A stretch of DNA of 64,000 bases. It comes from Isoetes taiwanensis. Lineage: Eukaryota; Streptophyta; Lycopodiopsida; Isoetales; Isoetaceae. A model generated the notes under the pieces. The model made no database searches, was not told the origin of the DNA, and saw only the letters and a program-made list of their open reading frames with translations. The stretch spans positions 18,006,876-18,070,875 of the forward strand of contig JAJEKV010000002.1 of the NCBI GenBank assembly GCA_021234155.1, written 5' to 3'. The stretch's first letter is position 1, and each line of letters begins with the position of its first letter. A program made the translations under genes and the position numbers. Positions 44,611 through 55,770 of the stretch are shown piece after piece.

Positions 44611-46132
44611 CCCTGAACATATACGGCGCTCCGGACGTATACATATGGGGACTTCCCCCTCCCATGGCAATCAGCTCACCATGAGCAGGGCCCTCCGTCT
44701 AACTCGGACCATCTATAGAAAGATGCCCGGGTGAAGGACACGGAGGTGTCATTCGGCCCACGCCTTCAATGGGACTCCTATGTCGCGGAAGCGTGAATAC
44801 AAGGTTAGCATACAGCATAATCATATCGTAAATAACCACCACGAAGGGTGGCACATCCATCCAACTGATGATAGCAAAGAAGATACATCTAACGCTAAGG
44901 AAAACATCCCAAAACCCATGGTTCTACCCCGACTCAGACTCCAATGAGGATCGACTGATGGCTAGGTCTTAGGAGATCAGCAGACGGAATCTTGACATGG
45001 CGCTGGCTGGCATAGAACATCGGCCAGGATTGTCCACTCCATCCGCCCCTCCTGTGGACACTTTGCAGATGAGCTGGATCAAGCTATGGCGTCATTATAG
45101 CCTTCCAGAGGCGCAATCCCCATGCATCACCCTTCGGAACTACTCCGGGTTACATCTCCCCGGTCCGTTGAGGCAGGTCAGGGAAGTGTCCCTTTCCAGA
45201 GTCGCAGCGATTCCATGGGTGAGCTAGAGAATACGTGCCGCTTCAGCGACCCCCGCATCCGTACCCGACCTACTCCCCTAACTTTATCTTCAAAGTACAG
45301 GGTGATCACACTTCTGTACCCAGGGAGTGTCAGACCTATACCCGGCCTAGTTCACTGACCGGCTATTGGGCCTAGCTCACTGAAGGAGTCCCCGTAGCCT
45401 TTTATGCTCAGGCAAGACCCCACCCCACACTTCATCACTACGGCCCCTTATCTGGTGCTTCAATCATGCCATAGATTCCACAGATCTTGTGCACAGGCCG
45501 CAACTACTGGGTACTACGGGAGCTACTAGGAGCATACTAGTAAACACAAGTCACAGAGGTATCTACCCCCCTTAATCCCTGCTTTCGGGAAGAACTAATG
45601 GAGATACTACCAAAGGTACATCCATCCATCCATCACAAAGCATAATCAATAGTTGAGAACAGTTCTAACTATCAAACAAGGGTTAATCATCATCAGAGAC
45701 AAGCAGAGAAGCCTGACAGAGGCGCTGGCCCTAGAAATACCAAGTAATCTATCTACTAACCCGAATTTCGGCTGGAACCATTGTCATGTGGGATCTCCAT
45801 CTTCAAGCAGCCTGGGCGTCCAGGAGCTCCTCTCCTTGGATTCGATTTGGGCCAAATTGGGGTTGGGATCCAATTTGCTGTCCCAAATTAGCAGTCTCCT
45901 ACTAGCCAATCGAGTTTGGCCAGGTGTCCTCTTCCTAATTAATTAGTTAGCCTAACTTAATTAGCTTAACTATTAATTATAGGTAATTATCCCTTAATTA
46001 AACCCTTATTAATTTAGCATAGCTAAAATAATCCCTTGTGGTTATTCTGCATACCCCCATGATGGCGTATCCTTGGCTCGTGACGTGTCAATGTATTTAT
46101 ACGTACACCGTATAAATATGTGGAACGTCACA
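44610..46132 (-). repeat. LTR (5' LTR of the minus-strand element), inner 8 bp missing
   Basis: Full-length on its outer side, including CGTCACA at the end. Its inner end begins at CCCTGAACATATACGG, lacking the terminal TGTGACGC seen in the other copy, and is fused to gag. Near the outer end there are TATTTATA and TATAAATA motifs (46094-46117). Confidence 0.92.
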
Positions 46133-46137
46133 TGTTG

Positions 46138-46510
46138 GGGCCTCTTGGCACCTCTCGTTTCGCTTATGGTCATTTATGATTGGAGGCACCTATGATTTTG
46201 AAATATGAAATACGAGTTCGCCTAAGGTTTTGAGAGAATAGCGAACCTCTATACGGCTTTGTCTAAAATTTTAGAATATGAAATACGGGGGGCTAGAACC
46301 TCTACCAAAATAACTCAATGTCCTAATAAGACTACTTTAACCAATATACCCAGTGAGCTAATGTGATTATTTTCTATCTTGGATCTATGTTTTTTTTTTT
46401 TATAACAACCAATTCAATTGTTTTAGGGATATATGATCTATGGTTTCAAGAATTGTTATTTTTACATCCATATTAAATCCCCCTAGAACCCTCTATTATT
46501 GTGCTACAGG
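46138..46510. repeat. Dispersed repeat R1, right half
   Basis: It continues the R1 copy started at 40067. GGCACCTATGATTTTGAAAT, a T run, TATAACAACCAATTCAATTG and AAATCCCCCTAGAACCC align with 29190-29450. Confidence 0.72.
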
Positions 46511-48663
46511 GAATTCTAGGTTATTTAAAGCTGTTTTGAACTTCAAAAGTCACCTTACAAATCCATCCATATACATTTTAAGAAAAAGAAAACTTGATTG
46601 AGCACTTGTGGCAATTGATGCATCTGTACGGTTGACATCAACTTTATTCTTGGATGTTGCTGCATACATTGCGTCTCATGCACTTTTATAGGACTTTTTG
46701 CTGGTCATCCCACTGTTGCTCCACTGCAGAGACATACGAAATTTATTCAATTTCTAATAAAATAACAAGGAACTGAGCTAGCATTGTATGAGCTACCATT
46801 CTATATGCAGGAAATGCAACAGACACCTCGTGACTAACATGAGTCTAGATATGATCATACATCTTGCTTAAACCACAGATATATCGCGATTGTATATAGA
46901 GACACCAGAAATTTTAACATCTACATTATCAGAAGCATCATGTGACACTGTGAATTCACTGAGTCTTTTATTCTATTTTTTTGTAATGACATAATATGGC
47001 ATATCTTAGTTGAGTTGCCAGACATTTCTCACGTTTATAACCAGGCCATGGAAACTTTGACTGTGCTTTATGGCATTTGAAGCCATACTCGTCAAGGCTG
47101 GGAGTGTAAAATATTGCTATGTTCCCTGCACCCCCAAAGACTGCAAACTAATTAAGCCTTTCAAACCAAATGCACAACCTGTGGTCAGTGAGGATCCGTG
47201 ACGGTCCATAGCCTATCTCTGGCGCCATGCTCTTTGAACCCTAACCCCAAAATCTACTTTAAAATGGTTTTGGGGCAGGGTGTCTTCTTTTTTCCGGTCG
47301 CCTGTAGACATGAAAACTGGCAAAAAAACGAAATTTTGTCATTAGAAAATTGAAAATATGGCATATAAAAGTTTTAGGAGAAGGGTTTAAGGCTCGACTT
47401 ACATTTTTTTCTTCAGCTAATTTAACGGATCTAATAATTTTCTTTGGAGGCTCCCCGCCATAGCTGGAATGCCGCCTCCTTCCTTCATCCCGCCTCCTTC
47501 CTTCATTTCTCCTTGCATTCAAAATGCATAAGCATTCATCCTTGCTTTCAGAGCTTGCTTTGGCACCCACATAGTAGGCTAGACTAGAGCTTCAGGTAAA
47601 AATTTTCCCACTCTCCTCCATTCCGTCTGAAGAAGGCATTGAATCGGATAACATGCAGGAGCTTCAGATTTAACATTCAGGTAGATTATTTTTTTCTTTT
47701 AGGATTGATTCTTGTTTTAAATTTCCTTGCCATTCATTTGCGTTTGTGCTTTCTATCTGCAGGCGCTGAAGCAGGGTAGTCGCTGAAATAGGAGTGCAAG
47801 CAAAGGAAGCATAAGGCACAGGGTTTTCCTTCTTGCTTGAACCAAAGCAAGTTCAACCTCCATTACTCAGGTCATTGCTTGGAGCAGAGCAGCAGTTGGG
47901 GCCTAGCAATCTGGTCATTGCGAGTGCATTAGTCTGCTCAGACTCTTGATACAACTATTATGACCTTAACTCTTCAATTCTTTAGAGTAAAGTTTCGTTT
48001 TCCTATTTCAAAGTGCAACAAATCTGGTAAATATATGGATGTCTCAGAAAAAACGTTCAACGGAATGAATTTATAGAATGCCCAAATTGCTACAGTCTGC
48101 TTCAATGTGCATTTCTTTATTACAAATATATATCATTCTGCATGCTTGCATTGAATCTATGTCTATAATGCCCTCTCCTCTTCATTTTATTTTTGACCTC
48201 TCTCAGAAACAACTAACAAATAGATGGCAGGACACTTGAAATAAGTTTTATTAAAGGATTTTAATAGGTTTTTGAAATGGTTCTATTAAAATGGATTTAA
48301 TTGTGATAGTTAACAGAAGAATGCTGTATAAGTAGTTATGCACGCCTTGGCAAAATGAGGCTCTTCACCTAGCATGATGCCTTGCATGGAATGGCTTTTG
48401 GTGATGAGGTTGAATTGACATACATTTGCATCTTGTCTTTGGTAGGATGGTGAAAATTACTCTATCTAATGTGCTTTGCGACATGTATGGCGAAGAACAA
48501 AGGACTTTTACGAAGACCAGAGTCCAAGGAACTGCTTCAGAAAATGCACCACGGCCTGTTGCTACCGAATATGTAAACTGTGAGTTGTATAATTTTGTAG
48601 TTCATATACCAATAATGAATGCAACCATTTTGTAACTACCTCGGCTCTATAAAGTATATACAC
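46511..48663. other. Intergenic, no gene recognised
   Basis: The longest frame is a 103-residue one at 47259-47570 on the minus strand (MGAKASSESKDECLCI start, arginine-rich middle), built partly on a short CCTCCTTCCTTCAT duplication. It has no recognisable domain and I do not call it a gene. Confidence 0.4.
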
Positions 48664-48834
48664 GAAGAGTGCTCCTAGATAAGCACATGCTTCTAAAATG
48701 TTAACAAAAGCATGCTTATCAGGCATCATACCCTCCAGTTTCATCTATTGAAAGAGTTGAAGAGCATAATTGCCATGTTCATTTTGTGCATAAGTACCAA
48801 TCATGGCAATCCACAATATCAAGTCTTTGTTTTT
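48664..48834 (-). pseudogene. Pentatricopeptide repeat (PPR) fragment with in-frame TAG
   Basis: About 57 codons of PPR sequence. KNKDLILWIAMIGTYAQNEH and ALQLFQ are followed by TAG, then MKLEGMMPDKHAFVNILEAC and AYLGAL. This is one complete plant P/L/S-type repeat and the start of the next; W-x-AMI-x-YAQ-x-GH and PD-x-x-TF-x-x-x-L-x-AC are typical of PLS-class proteins that act in organelle RNA editing. Nothing PPR-like is visible further out on either side, so it is an isolated relic. Confidence 0.82.
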
Positions 48835-49735
48835 GTGGCAGACTGATTTTGACAATTTCCTATGCTATATTTTTACAGGATAAAGTAACGGTTTTTAATG
48901 CCTAATGTTGGATTTCAGGATTTACTCGGGTAATGTTCGATTAGAGGTATTTTCTTAATAATCCAGCTCATAGTTTCAGCAGATTGCTTTTCAAGCCTTC
49001 CTTTGTACACATGGGTATCTAATGTTTCTTAATAATTTAGCTGAAATTTTAGGGGATTGCATTTGCGTCTGAGACATTGAGGCATAGTCAATGCTCCATG
49101 CAAATTATTGCTGTTTGAATTTCTGCTCTCATTGTTCTGATCCTGTTAATGCCGTGCCGATACAGATTGATGGGCTCTTAATCAGAAATAAATGAAAAGC
49201 AGTCTTTGATATTTGTCGGATGCCTTATTCTCAAGGGAAAGTATGCCCTGGGAATCGACGTCCTTCAATTACGCCAGACAACCAAGCTAATGCCAGCATG
49301 ATATGAAACGTTAAAATATATCTATGCATTTTGAGGAAAAAACAATCCAGGATGTCTTAATGCTGAAGCTGTAAACCAGGAGCTTCGTAATGCACTTTTT
49401 CTCGGGATAGTTTAAAATCTTTTCTTCTGGAAGATTAAGATATGCATGCTTATTGTATTATATAACGATAATCAACATTTGTTTCATTAGAAGCATTGCA
49501 AGTTTGATCTTACTTTACTTTTGTGACCTTGATTTTGTTAGTAGAATTCCTCTGTTTTGATCATTGAGTGATTTTGGAATATGGAGGTAAAAGCTTTTGC
49601 AACTTATGCTTTACATTGCAGATGAAAGATGCAATTTAAATTTTGAGATAACTGTCAAATTTTGATGAAAAAAAAAGCAATTACAGTGGATACCAAGTAA
49701 TGTGGAATTGCAGCCTTGATCGGAGCTTGGTTCAT

Positions 49736-51555
49736 AAGGAAGGAAGGAAGGAAGGAAGTTTATTTTAACGTCCACGGAGGCCAGAGGCCTATGAGACAGC
49801 ACATGCAGAGAACAGGCAAAAAAGCCAAAAACCCCAACACCAAAAACAAACAATGTAACTGTACAGTAGAACCCTACTACCGGGATGAAAAAACCCCCAC
49901 TTGGGAGGAAAAACCCTAATAGTAGGCTCTCAAATACCATGCCCCCGAAGAGCAAGTCTGATGGCCGAAATCTGCAGGATGTAAGCTCCCAGTCGCGCTA
50001 CCATAGGTGATGCGAGTAACTGATGTAGCGGTGTGTCAGAGCATCTAAGATCGCTGTGCACCGCCGGACATGGGCATATGCCGGGCAATCACCGGAGGGC
50101 ATGGTGCTCATCCTCTATCACGCGTGCATCTCACAACACCGACATATCCTCTCCTCCTCCGGGATCCCGTGTCCGCCATTCACCCCCAAATGACTGTTTC
50201 AATTACGGGTAATGGGAACCCGCCCCATGGCAAACAATAGCTCTTTTTTCTTCATAGAGATGTGTGCTTTCAAGCACCTGGATGGGGTCCATGCTCAAGG
50301 CTGGGATTAATCTGAGCGTGATAGTGCTCTGTCTTGGGCTTTGCAAGAGTAGAGGCATCCCATAGGGTGGCAAAGATAGCCCGCATCCACTTGCCCATTC
50401 TCGCGATCAAAATCTGCCAAGGCACCATCCGTTGGTAATCCATAGACCACCTCCTAAACCATCCCTTACAGTCAGGCTATACCCTCTTCACACGGGGGGC
50501 CCTGCGTTAAATACGGGCTCAAGGGGCAAGCAATGCTCATCCATCCCATCCACCTTATGGAAGCAAGTAAGATGCCTCAAGATAAAGCGTATCGTTGTAA
50601 AGGCCGAACCTTGTCTCATACAACAAAATCTCGATACGGATGCGGTGTCCTTCACTCCCAAGCTATATGTCAAGAAAGCTTTCTCGCACCCTTTCCAACA
50701 TATCCCACGTGTTTTTGCTAATCACTGGGCCCCAAACCTCCACCCCATATAGCAGCACCGCTCGACCAAAGCCCTAAATGTGTGTTTCCTCGCCTAGTCA
50801 CAGAGATCTATCCGGCAACACGCTGCTTTTGCAATCGCATATAAAGCCTTCCAAACCAGACCGGCTCTCCTCTCCACACACTCATCCCACGTACTGTTAG
50901 TAGTGAAATCAATTCCCGATACTTGAAGCTCCGCGACCATCTCCACTTCCCCCCCCCTGTAATATAACCCCCGGATAGGGTGTTGGAGGACAGATCGCGA
51001 AGCTTAGTTTTTTGTGCAAGTTCACCGGCCATTCCCGCTGTCCACGTAATCCATCGAGGGCATCCAAATGCTGCTGCATACCGCCGTCGCGGTGGGCTAG
51101 CAAAGCTACATCATCCGCATATAGTAACCGGCTCCGAGGTCGCCTCGGATAATTGCACCCCGGCTCCCCATGGTGTCGTGATCCACGCCTCCAAGCTATC
51201 AATGTACAACCCAAAAAGCGTTGGAGACAACGGGCAGCCCCGCTAACTCCCCATAGTGCTAGCTACCCACGATCTTCATAAGGCAAAGATAAATCCCATC
51301 ATAAAGCCGGTGCACCCCATTCTCGCAACTCCCCGTGGAACTCGCAATTTTGCAACCTCGCCACAAAGATGTCTCCGGGACGGTATCATATGCAATCTTA
51401 AAATCTACAAAGCAGCAATACAAGTCCCGGTCACAAGATTCCGCTTGCCTCCATCAACACTCTCAAAGTGAAGATATGGTCGGCCGTGGAGTGAGTCAAT
51501 GTAAAAGCCCGCTCGGCCAATTGCCCGCACACCTCGGGAATGTAATATCATAAAT
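49736..51555 (-). mobile_element. LINE, 5'-truncated, ORF2 RT to (CTTC)n tail
   Basis: Minus-strand copy of the main LINE family. From right to left: fragments HIFTLRVLMEASG and DFK-x-AYDTVPE (about 51300-51480), then SRLLYADDVALLAHRDGG with the RT catalytic YADD (about 51100-51130), then the post-RT block ILRHLTCFHKVDGMDEHCLP (50.5-50.6 kb), the 3' UTR with GGCCTCCGTGGACGTTAAAA, and a CTTC tail (49736-49760). Several frameshifts and stops make it inactive. It overlaps the 27.7-kb copy in the C-terminal half, confirming one family. Confidence 0.85.
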
Positions 51556-51663
51556 TTAAGTAATCTGGGACAATATTTAAGTTTGTGAGAAATGGTCTTG
51601 AATCGTTGACAAGCTATTTACAAGATTAAATACAAAGGGTCTCTTTACCATCGTTATAAGCAA

Positions 51664-51810
51664 CTAGTAATGATGCCCAGCATTGCTGGGCATAAGTTGG
51701 GAACCTGTGTGGACGAAAGCCTGTTCATCTCAGGCTCCTTTTCATAAATTTAATATAATAGAAACCAAGTCCAGCATTGCTGGGCTATAATAGATTTTTG
51801 TGTATTCGAT
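51664..51810 (-). mobile_element. Helitron-like 3' end
   Basis: On the minus strand a perfect hairpin, GCCCAGCAATGCTGGGC, lies 7 nt before CTAG, which is followed by T. This is the hairpin plus CTRR|T signature of Helitron 3' ends. A second copy of the hairpin stem (CCCAGCAATGCTGG, about 51772-51787) lies further inside. I cannot assign the matching 5' end. Confidence 0.55.
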
Positions 51811-52078
51811 ACCCTTCCCCTTTCCTTTGTCTTTTGCTCTATCCCGCGTTTCATTTCTTCATCATTCTCTTACGCACTTTCTTTTTTTCTTTTCCCTTTT
51901 TCCTATTTTCCCTGCATATCTTCTTTTTCCCTTCTCCCTTTTTTCTTTTTCTAATCCCCTTCTCCCCTCCCCCCCCCTTTCATTCTCTTCCTTTCCCCTT
52001 TTTTCCTTTTTCCCTTTACCTTTTTCTGATGGACTTTTTACTTCCCTTTTCAGTCTTTCCCCTTTCTTCCTAATTTTC
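51808..52078. repeat. Pyrimidine-rich tract (purine-rich on minus)
   Basis: About 270 bp of imperfect CTTT/CCCTT sequence. Read on the minus strand it is a GA-type tract next to the Helitron-like 3' end, similar to the larger arrays after 53.6 kb. Confidence 0.85.
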
Positions 52079-52709
52079 CCGTGCCCTACACAATGTACGC
52101 GTAATTTTATAATCCATAGTTTAGGGATCCGCGTCCTCATATGCCATTATTCTCTACCGTTCCGCCAATCATATCTCGATTCAAGTAGCAATAGCTATAA
52201 AATGTCAGTTCGACATTCTATACCTTCACCACCATTGTCGAAACTTACACTTTTAAAGTGATCTCCCTTTCATGAGCTGGGTACTTAAAATCCAGTTTTC
52301 CACCTTAGTATAGTACCTCTTTAACGTGGTCTATAGTAGATAATCATAAACCACTTCTCCATCAGATATATGGTGCTATATCCAATCTCCTTCTACGTAG
52401 AATGGCAATATATATGCCGCATGATAAATCAATCCTCGTAATTATTAGGTCCAATGCTTCAATGGGATAACAAACATCGTCATACCAATTCTCTCGACTA
52501 TCCATACAAACTAAGGATAACTTATCACTCCTTATTCCCAACGTTTAGCACTTCTCTACTTCAAGTAAGAACCCAGGACCTGCTTAACCATAATTATATA
52601 ACAACCTCAAGAAACACCAGGCATGCTTTCGATGCTTCCGCCGTATCTGTACGATGTCAATGTAAGAATATCTGCACATCTAATAAATGTATAAATATAA
52701 CTAATAAAA

Positions 52710-53242
52710 GAAGAAACGTGTGAGCCCTCTCTGCCCTTGCTGTGGCCTTCATCGTAAGACTGTGGAGCATTGTCTGGTTTTATGCCCTCACTTGCAGGCT
52801 GCCGGGGATTGGGTTAGGGCTCTGTTTCAGGTGAGATTGACTAGCCAGCAGTTGCTACTTCATGTGTATCCTGGTGCTTGACCGCCTTGCGGCAAAGAAG
52901 CCTTGCATCCGTGCGGGCTTTAGTTGGTGAAGCGACAGCCGGTTGTGGATCTTTCGGGGATTCAAGAAGATGCGCTCCTCTCGATTCCTCGACTCAGGTA
53001 CGAGCTATTTCAAAGCTTTCTGGTGTTCCCTTAGTAGAGCGGAAGTTTGCCATTTGGCGGGACTTCTTGGGTGTTGTAGATGGTATGGTCAGTTTGTACA
53101 GCATTAGAGTTGCAGTTTTTCTGTGAGTTTGTTGTGGAGTGTCGAACTCCTCACTTGCTTTGTAACATTACCATTCTTTTAATATATTGATGACACAGTT
53201 ATTCAAAAAAACAAAAAAACAAAAAAAACAAAAAAAAAACGT
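52710..53242 (+). mobile_element. LINE 3' end with CA(n) A-rich tail
   Basis: The frame near 52718 reads ALCPCCGLHRKTVEHCLVLC, a CCHC-like C-terminal zinc motif of LINE ORF2. It is followed by a 3' UTR and a tail of C-interrupted A runs (53196-53240). The A-rich tail and different 3' UTR separate it from the microsatellite-tailed family. Confidence 0.65.
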
Positions 53243-53352
53243 AGTTAAACACATAATCTCTATAATCTATTATCTATTATAATAAAAGAATAGCGTCCGT
53301 AAGTGAGTGAGTGAGTGAGTCTGTAGTCCACGCCCATCCGACGGTGGAGGAT

Positions 53353-53366
53353 GCGCCACGTGGCGC
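53353..53366. promoter_or_regulatory. Palindromic G-box
   Basis: GCGCCACGTGGCGC, a perfect 14-bp palindrome around CACGTG, the plant bZIP/bHLH core. The copy at 55862-55872 keeps GCGCCACGTGGC. Whether it acts as a promoter here is unknown. Confidence 0.6.
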
Positions 53367-53589
53367 GATCTCGGCCGTCCGTGGGCCTTGGCCTCTCAAA
53401 AGCTCCCAAGTTTGGTGGACAAAATTTTTTTGGTTTACCAGAGACTTGAACCCTGGACATTGCCCCCCAAACCCCCCACCCTTGCCACTAGACCAACCAG
53501 TCTTTTCTTGAAAAAATAGGAAGTCCATACTTACTTAAGGCCGGGATAATGAAAATTCCTTTGGTTAATTAAAAGCCTTGATGATCCTA

Positions 53590-53612
53590 GAACCTTCTAG
53601 AATGTTCTAGAA
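53590..53612. promoter_or_regulatory. Heat-shock-element-like array (five units)
   Basis: Five alternating GAA and TTC triplets, each separated by exactly two bases: GAA at 53590, TTC 53595, GAA 53600, TTC 53605, GAA 53610. This is the consensus bound by heat-shock factors. Three units are usually enough. It ends where the purine array begins. Confidence 0.8.
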
Positions 53613-53616
53613 TGAA

Positions 53617-55172
53617 GCTAGAGAGAGAAGAGGAAAAGATAGAGGGGGAGAAGAGAGAGAAGAGAGAGGAGAGAGAGAAGAGAGAGGAGGGAGAAGAGGG
53701 AGAGAGAGAGAGAGGAATAGAACAGAGAGAGAAAGATAGAGAGAGAGGGGAGAAATAGAGAGAGAGGAGAGAGATAGGAGAGAGAGGGAAAAAAGGGGAT
53801 ATAGAGAGGAGAGAGAGGAGAGAGAGAATAGAGGAGAGAAAGAGGAGAGAGGAGAGAGAGGAGAGGAGAGAGAGAAGAGATTTTAAGGGAGGAGAGAGAG
53901 AGAGGAGAGGAGAGAGAGAGGATAGAGAGAGAGAGGAGGTAGGAGAGAGGGTAAAGAAAAGATAGAGATGAGAGAGACAAAAAAGAGGAGAGCAAGAAGA
54001 GAGAGAAAGATAAAGAGAGAGGGGAGAAATAGAGAGGGGAGAGAGATAGGAGAGAGAGAAGGAAAAAGGGAAGAGAGAGAGAGGAGAGAGAGAGAGAGAA
54101 GAGGGGAGGGAGGAGAGAGAGAGGAGAGCAGAGAGGAAAGAGAAGAGAGAGAAGAGAGGGTAGAGAGAGGGAGAGAGAGAGAGGGAAGGAAAGAAGAGAG
54201 AGGGAGATTAGAGGACAATGAGAGAGGAAAAGAGAGAGAGAGGAAAAGAGAGAGAGAGAGAGATAGAGAGAGAGAAAGAAAGGGGGAGAGACATATAGAA
54301 GAGAGAGGAAGAGAGGGGGGAGAGAGAGAGACATACGGTTAAGAGAGAGGGAGGGAGGAAGAGAGAGGGAAAGAGAGAGGGAAGGAAAAAAAAGAGGGAG
54401 AGAAGAGAGAGGGAGAGGGAAAGAAGAGAGGAGAGAGAAGAGAGATGAGAGAGACAGAAAAGAGGAGGGAGGGAAACAGAGGAGAGGGGATAGGAGAGAG
54501 AAGAAAAAAGGGGAGAGAGAAAAAGGAGAGGAGAGAGAGAAGAGAAAAGAGAGGAGAGAGAAAAGAGAAGTCCCCATATAAGAGAGAAGAGAGAAAGAGA
54601 GGGAGAGAGAAAGAGAGAGGGAAAGAAGAGAGATTTGCGAGAGAAGAGAGATGAGAGGAAGAGAGAGAGGGAAGAGAGAGAGAGAGAGAAAGATAGAGAG
54701 AGAGGGGAGAAATAGAGAGCAAAGAGATAGAGAGAGAAGGAAAAAGGGGAGAGAGAGAGGAGAGACTGTGAGAGAGGAGAGAGAGAGGAGAGTGGAGGAG
54801 AGAGGAGAGAGGAGAGAGGAGAGGAGAGAGGAGAGAGAGAGAGAAGAGAGAAGAGAGAGAGAGAATAGAGGGAAGAGAGAGAGAGAGAGAGGAGGAGAGA
54901 AGAGAGAGAGGAGGAGAGAGAGAAAAGATAGAGAGAGGGGAGAAACACAAGAAAAAGGGAGAAATAGAGAGGAGAGAGAGGAAAAAGGGGAGAGATAGAG
55001 GAGAGAGAGAAGAGAGGAAAGAGAGACAGAAAAGGAGAGAGAGAGAGAGGAGAGGGAGAGGAGAGAGGGAGAAGAGAGGAGAGAGAAGAGAGAAGAGATG
55101 AAGGAGAGAGAAGAGAGAGGAGAGAGATAGAGAGGAGGAGAGAAGGAAGAGGAGAGAGACAAAAGAGAAGAG
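53617..55172. repeat. GA-rich purine array, block 1
   Basis: About 1.55 kb of nearly uninterrupted A/G on plus (GA, GGA and GAAA mixtures), with isolated T or C every 20-60 bases. Reading frames through it give low-complexity SLSL (minus) or ERE/REK (plus) peptides and are not genes. Confidence 0.97.
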
Positions 55173-55284
55173 CCAAATCGAAGGCCCTTCTGAAAGAGTT
55201 AATGGGTCCAATGGGAGGAGAGAAGGCCGATTATGGGGGAGAGGAATAGAAGAATGTTCTAGGGCATCCGTGAACGGTCCAGAA

Positions 55285-55680
55285 TCGAGGCGAGGAATGA
55301 GAGATGAGAAGAGGAAAGAAAGAGGAAAGAAGAGAGAGAGGAACAAAAAGAGAAAGCATAGAGAGAGAGATGGGAGAAATAGAGAGAGAGAGGAGAGAGA
55401 GAAAGAGAGGGGAAGATATGGGAGAGAAAGATGGGAAAAAGGAAAGAGGAGAGAGGGAGAGGGAGGGGGAAGAAAAAGAGAAGAGAGAGGAGGAAGAGAA
55501 AGAGAGGAGAGAGGAGAAAGAGAAGAGAGGAGATGAAAAGAAGATAGAGGAGAGAAGAGAGACACCAAGAGGGATAGAGAGAAGAGAAAGAGAGAGAGAG
55601 AAAGGGAGATGAGGGAAGAGAGGATGTTGAGGAGAGAGGGAGAGAGAAGAGAGGGAAGGATGGAGAATGTTCTAGAAGGG
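55285..55680. repeat. GA-rich purine array, block 2
   Basis: About 0.4 kb of purine array. Its right end carries GAATGTTCTAGAA (55665-55677), a three-unit heat-shock-type motif. Confidence 0.95.
55665..55677. promoter_or_regulatory. Heat-shock-element-like motif (three units)
   Basis: GAA-TG-TTC-TA-GAA with exact 2-bp spacing, at the edge of purine block 2. Confidence 0.65.
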
Positions 55681-55770
55681 AAGAAAGGGCCCAACAGGCT
55701 CAAAAAAATAGAAAGTTTTGAAACCCGGCAAAATGCTCAAAAATAGAATGTTGTAGAATGGGCCGCCTTT

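Larger units (their letters stand above)
40144..46132 (-). mobile_element. Ty3/gypsy LTR retrotransposon, defective, TSD TGTTG
   Basis: 5989 bp flanked by TGTTG direct repeats (40139-40143 and 46133-46137). The outer ends are TGTGACG and CGTCACA. Coding sequence is on the minus strand in the order gag, zinc knuckle, protease, RT, RNase H, start of integrase. It is broken by a TAG inside gag, a TGA after protease, a frameshift before RT, and loss of both internal ends: gag 5' region with the primer site, and most of integrase with the polypurine tract. RT precedes the integrase remnant, the Ty3/gypsy order. It is inserted into repeat R1. Confidence 0.93.
53257..53616 (+). mobile_element. Helitron-like 5' end, copy 1
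   Basis: It begins A|TCTCTATAATC and continues through GTGAGTGAGTGAGT, the G-box palindrome and CTCCCAAGTTTGGTGGACAA to a heat-shock-element-like array at its right end. Plant Helitron 5' ends start TC after an A and often look like this, but no Rep/helicase gene is visible. The same sequence recurs at 55771 and 61300. No matching 3' hairpin and CTRR was found to the right within the window. Confidence 0.6.

Noticed and set aside
44611-44670. Apparent 20-residue N-terminus of gag
   Set aside because: It is encoded by LTR sequence upstream of the gag junction, so it is a chimeric frame and not a genuine gag start.
47259-47570. 103-codon minus-strand frame rich in arginine
   Set aside because: Partly built on a short duplicated CCTCCTTCCTTCAT segment; no recognisable domain or exon partners.
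51777-52261. Phe/Pro/Ser-rich open frames
   Set aside because: Produced by the pyrimidine tract; low complexity in overlapping frames.
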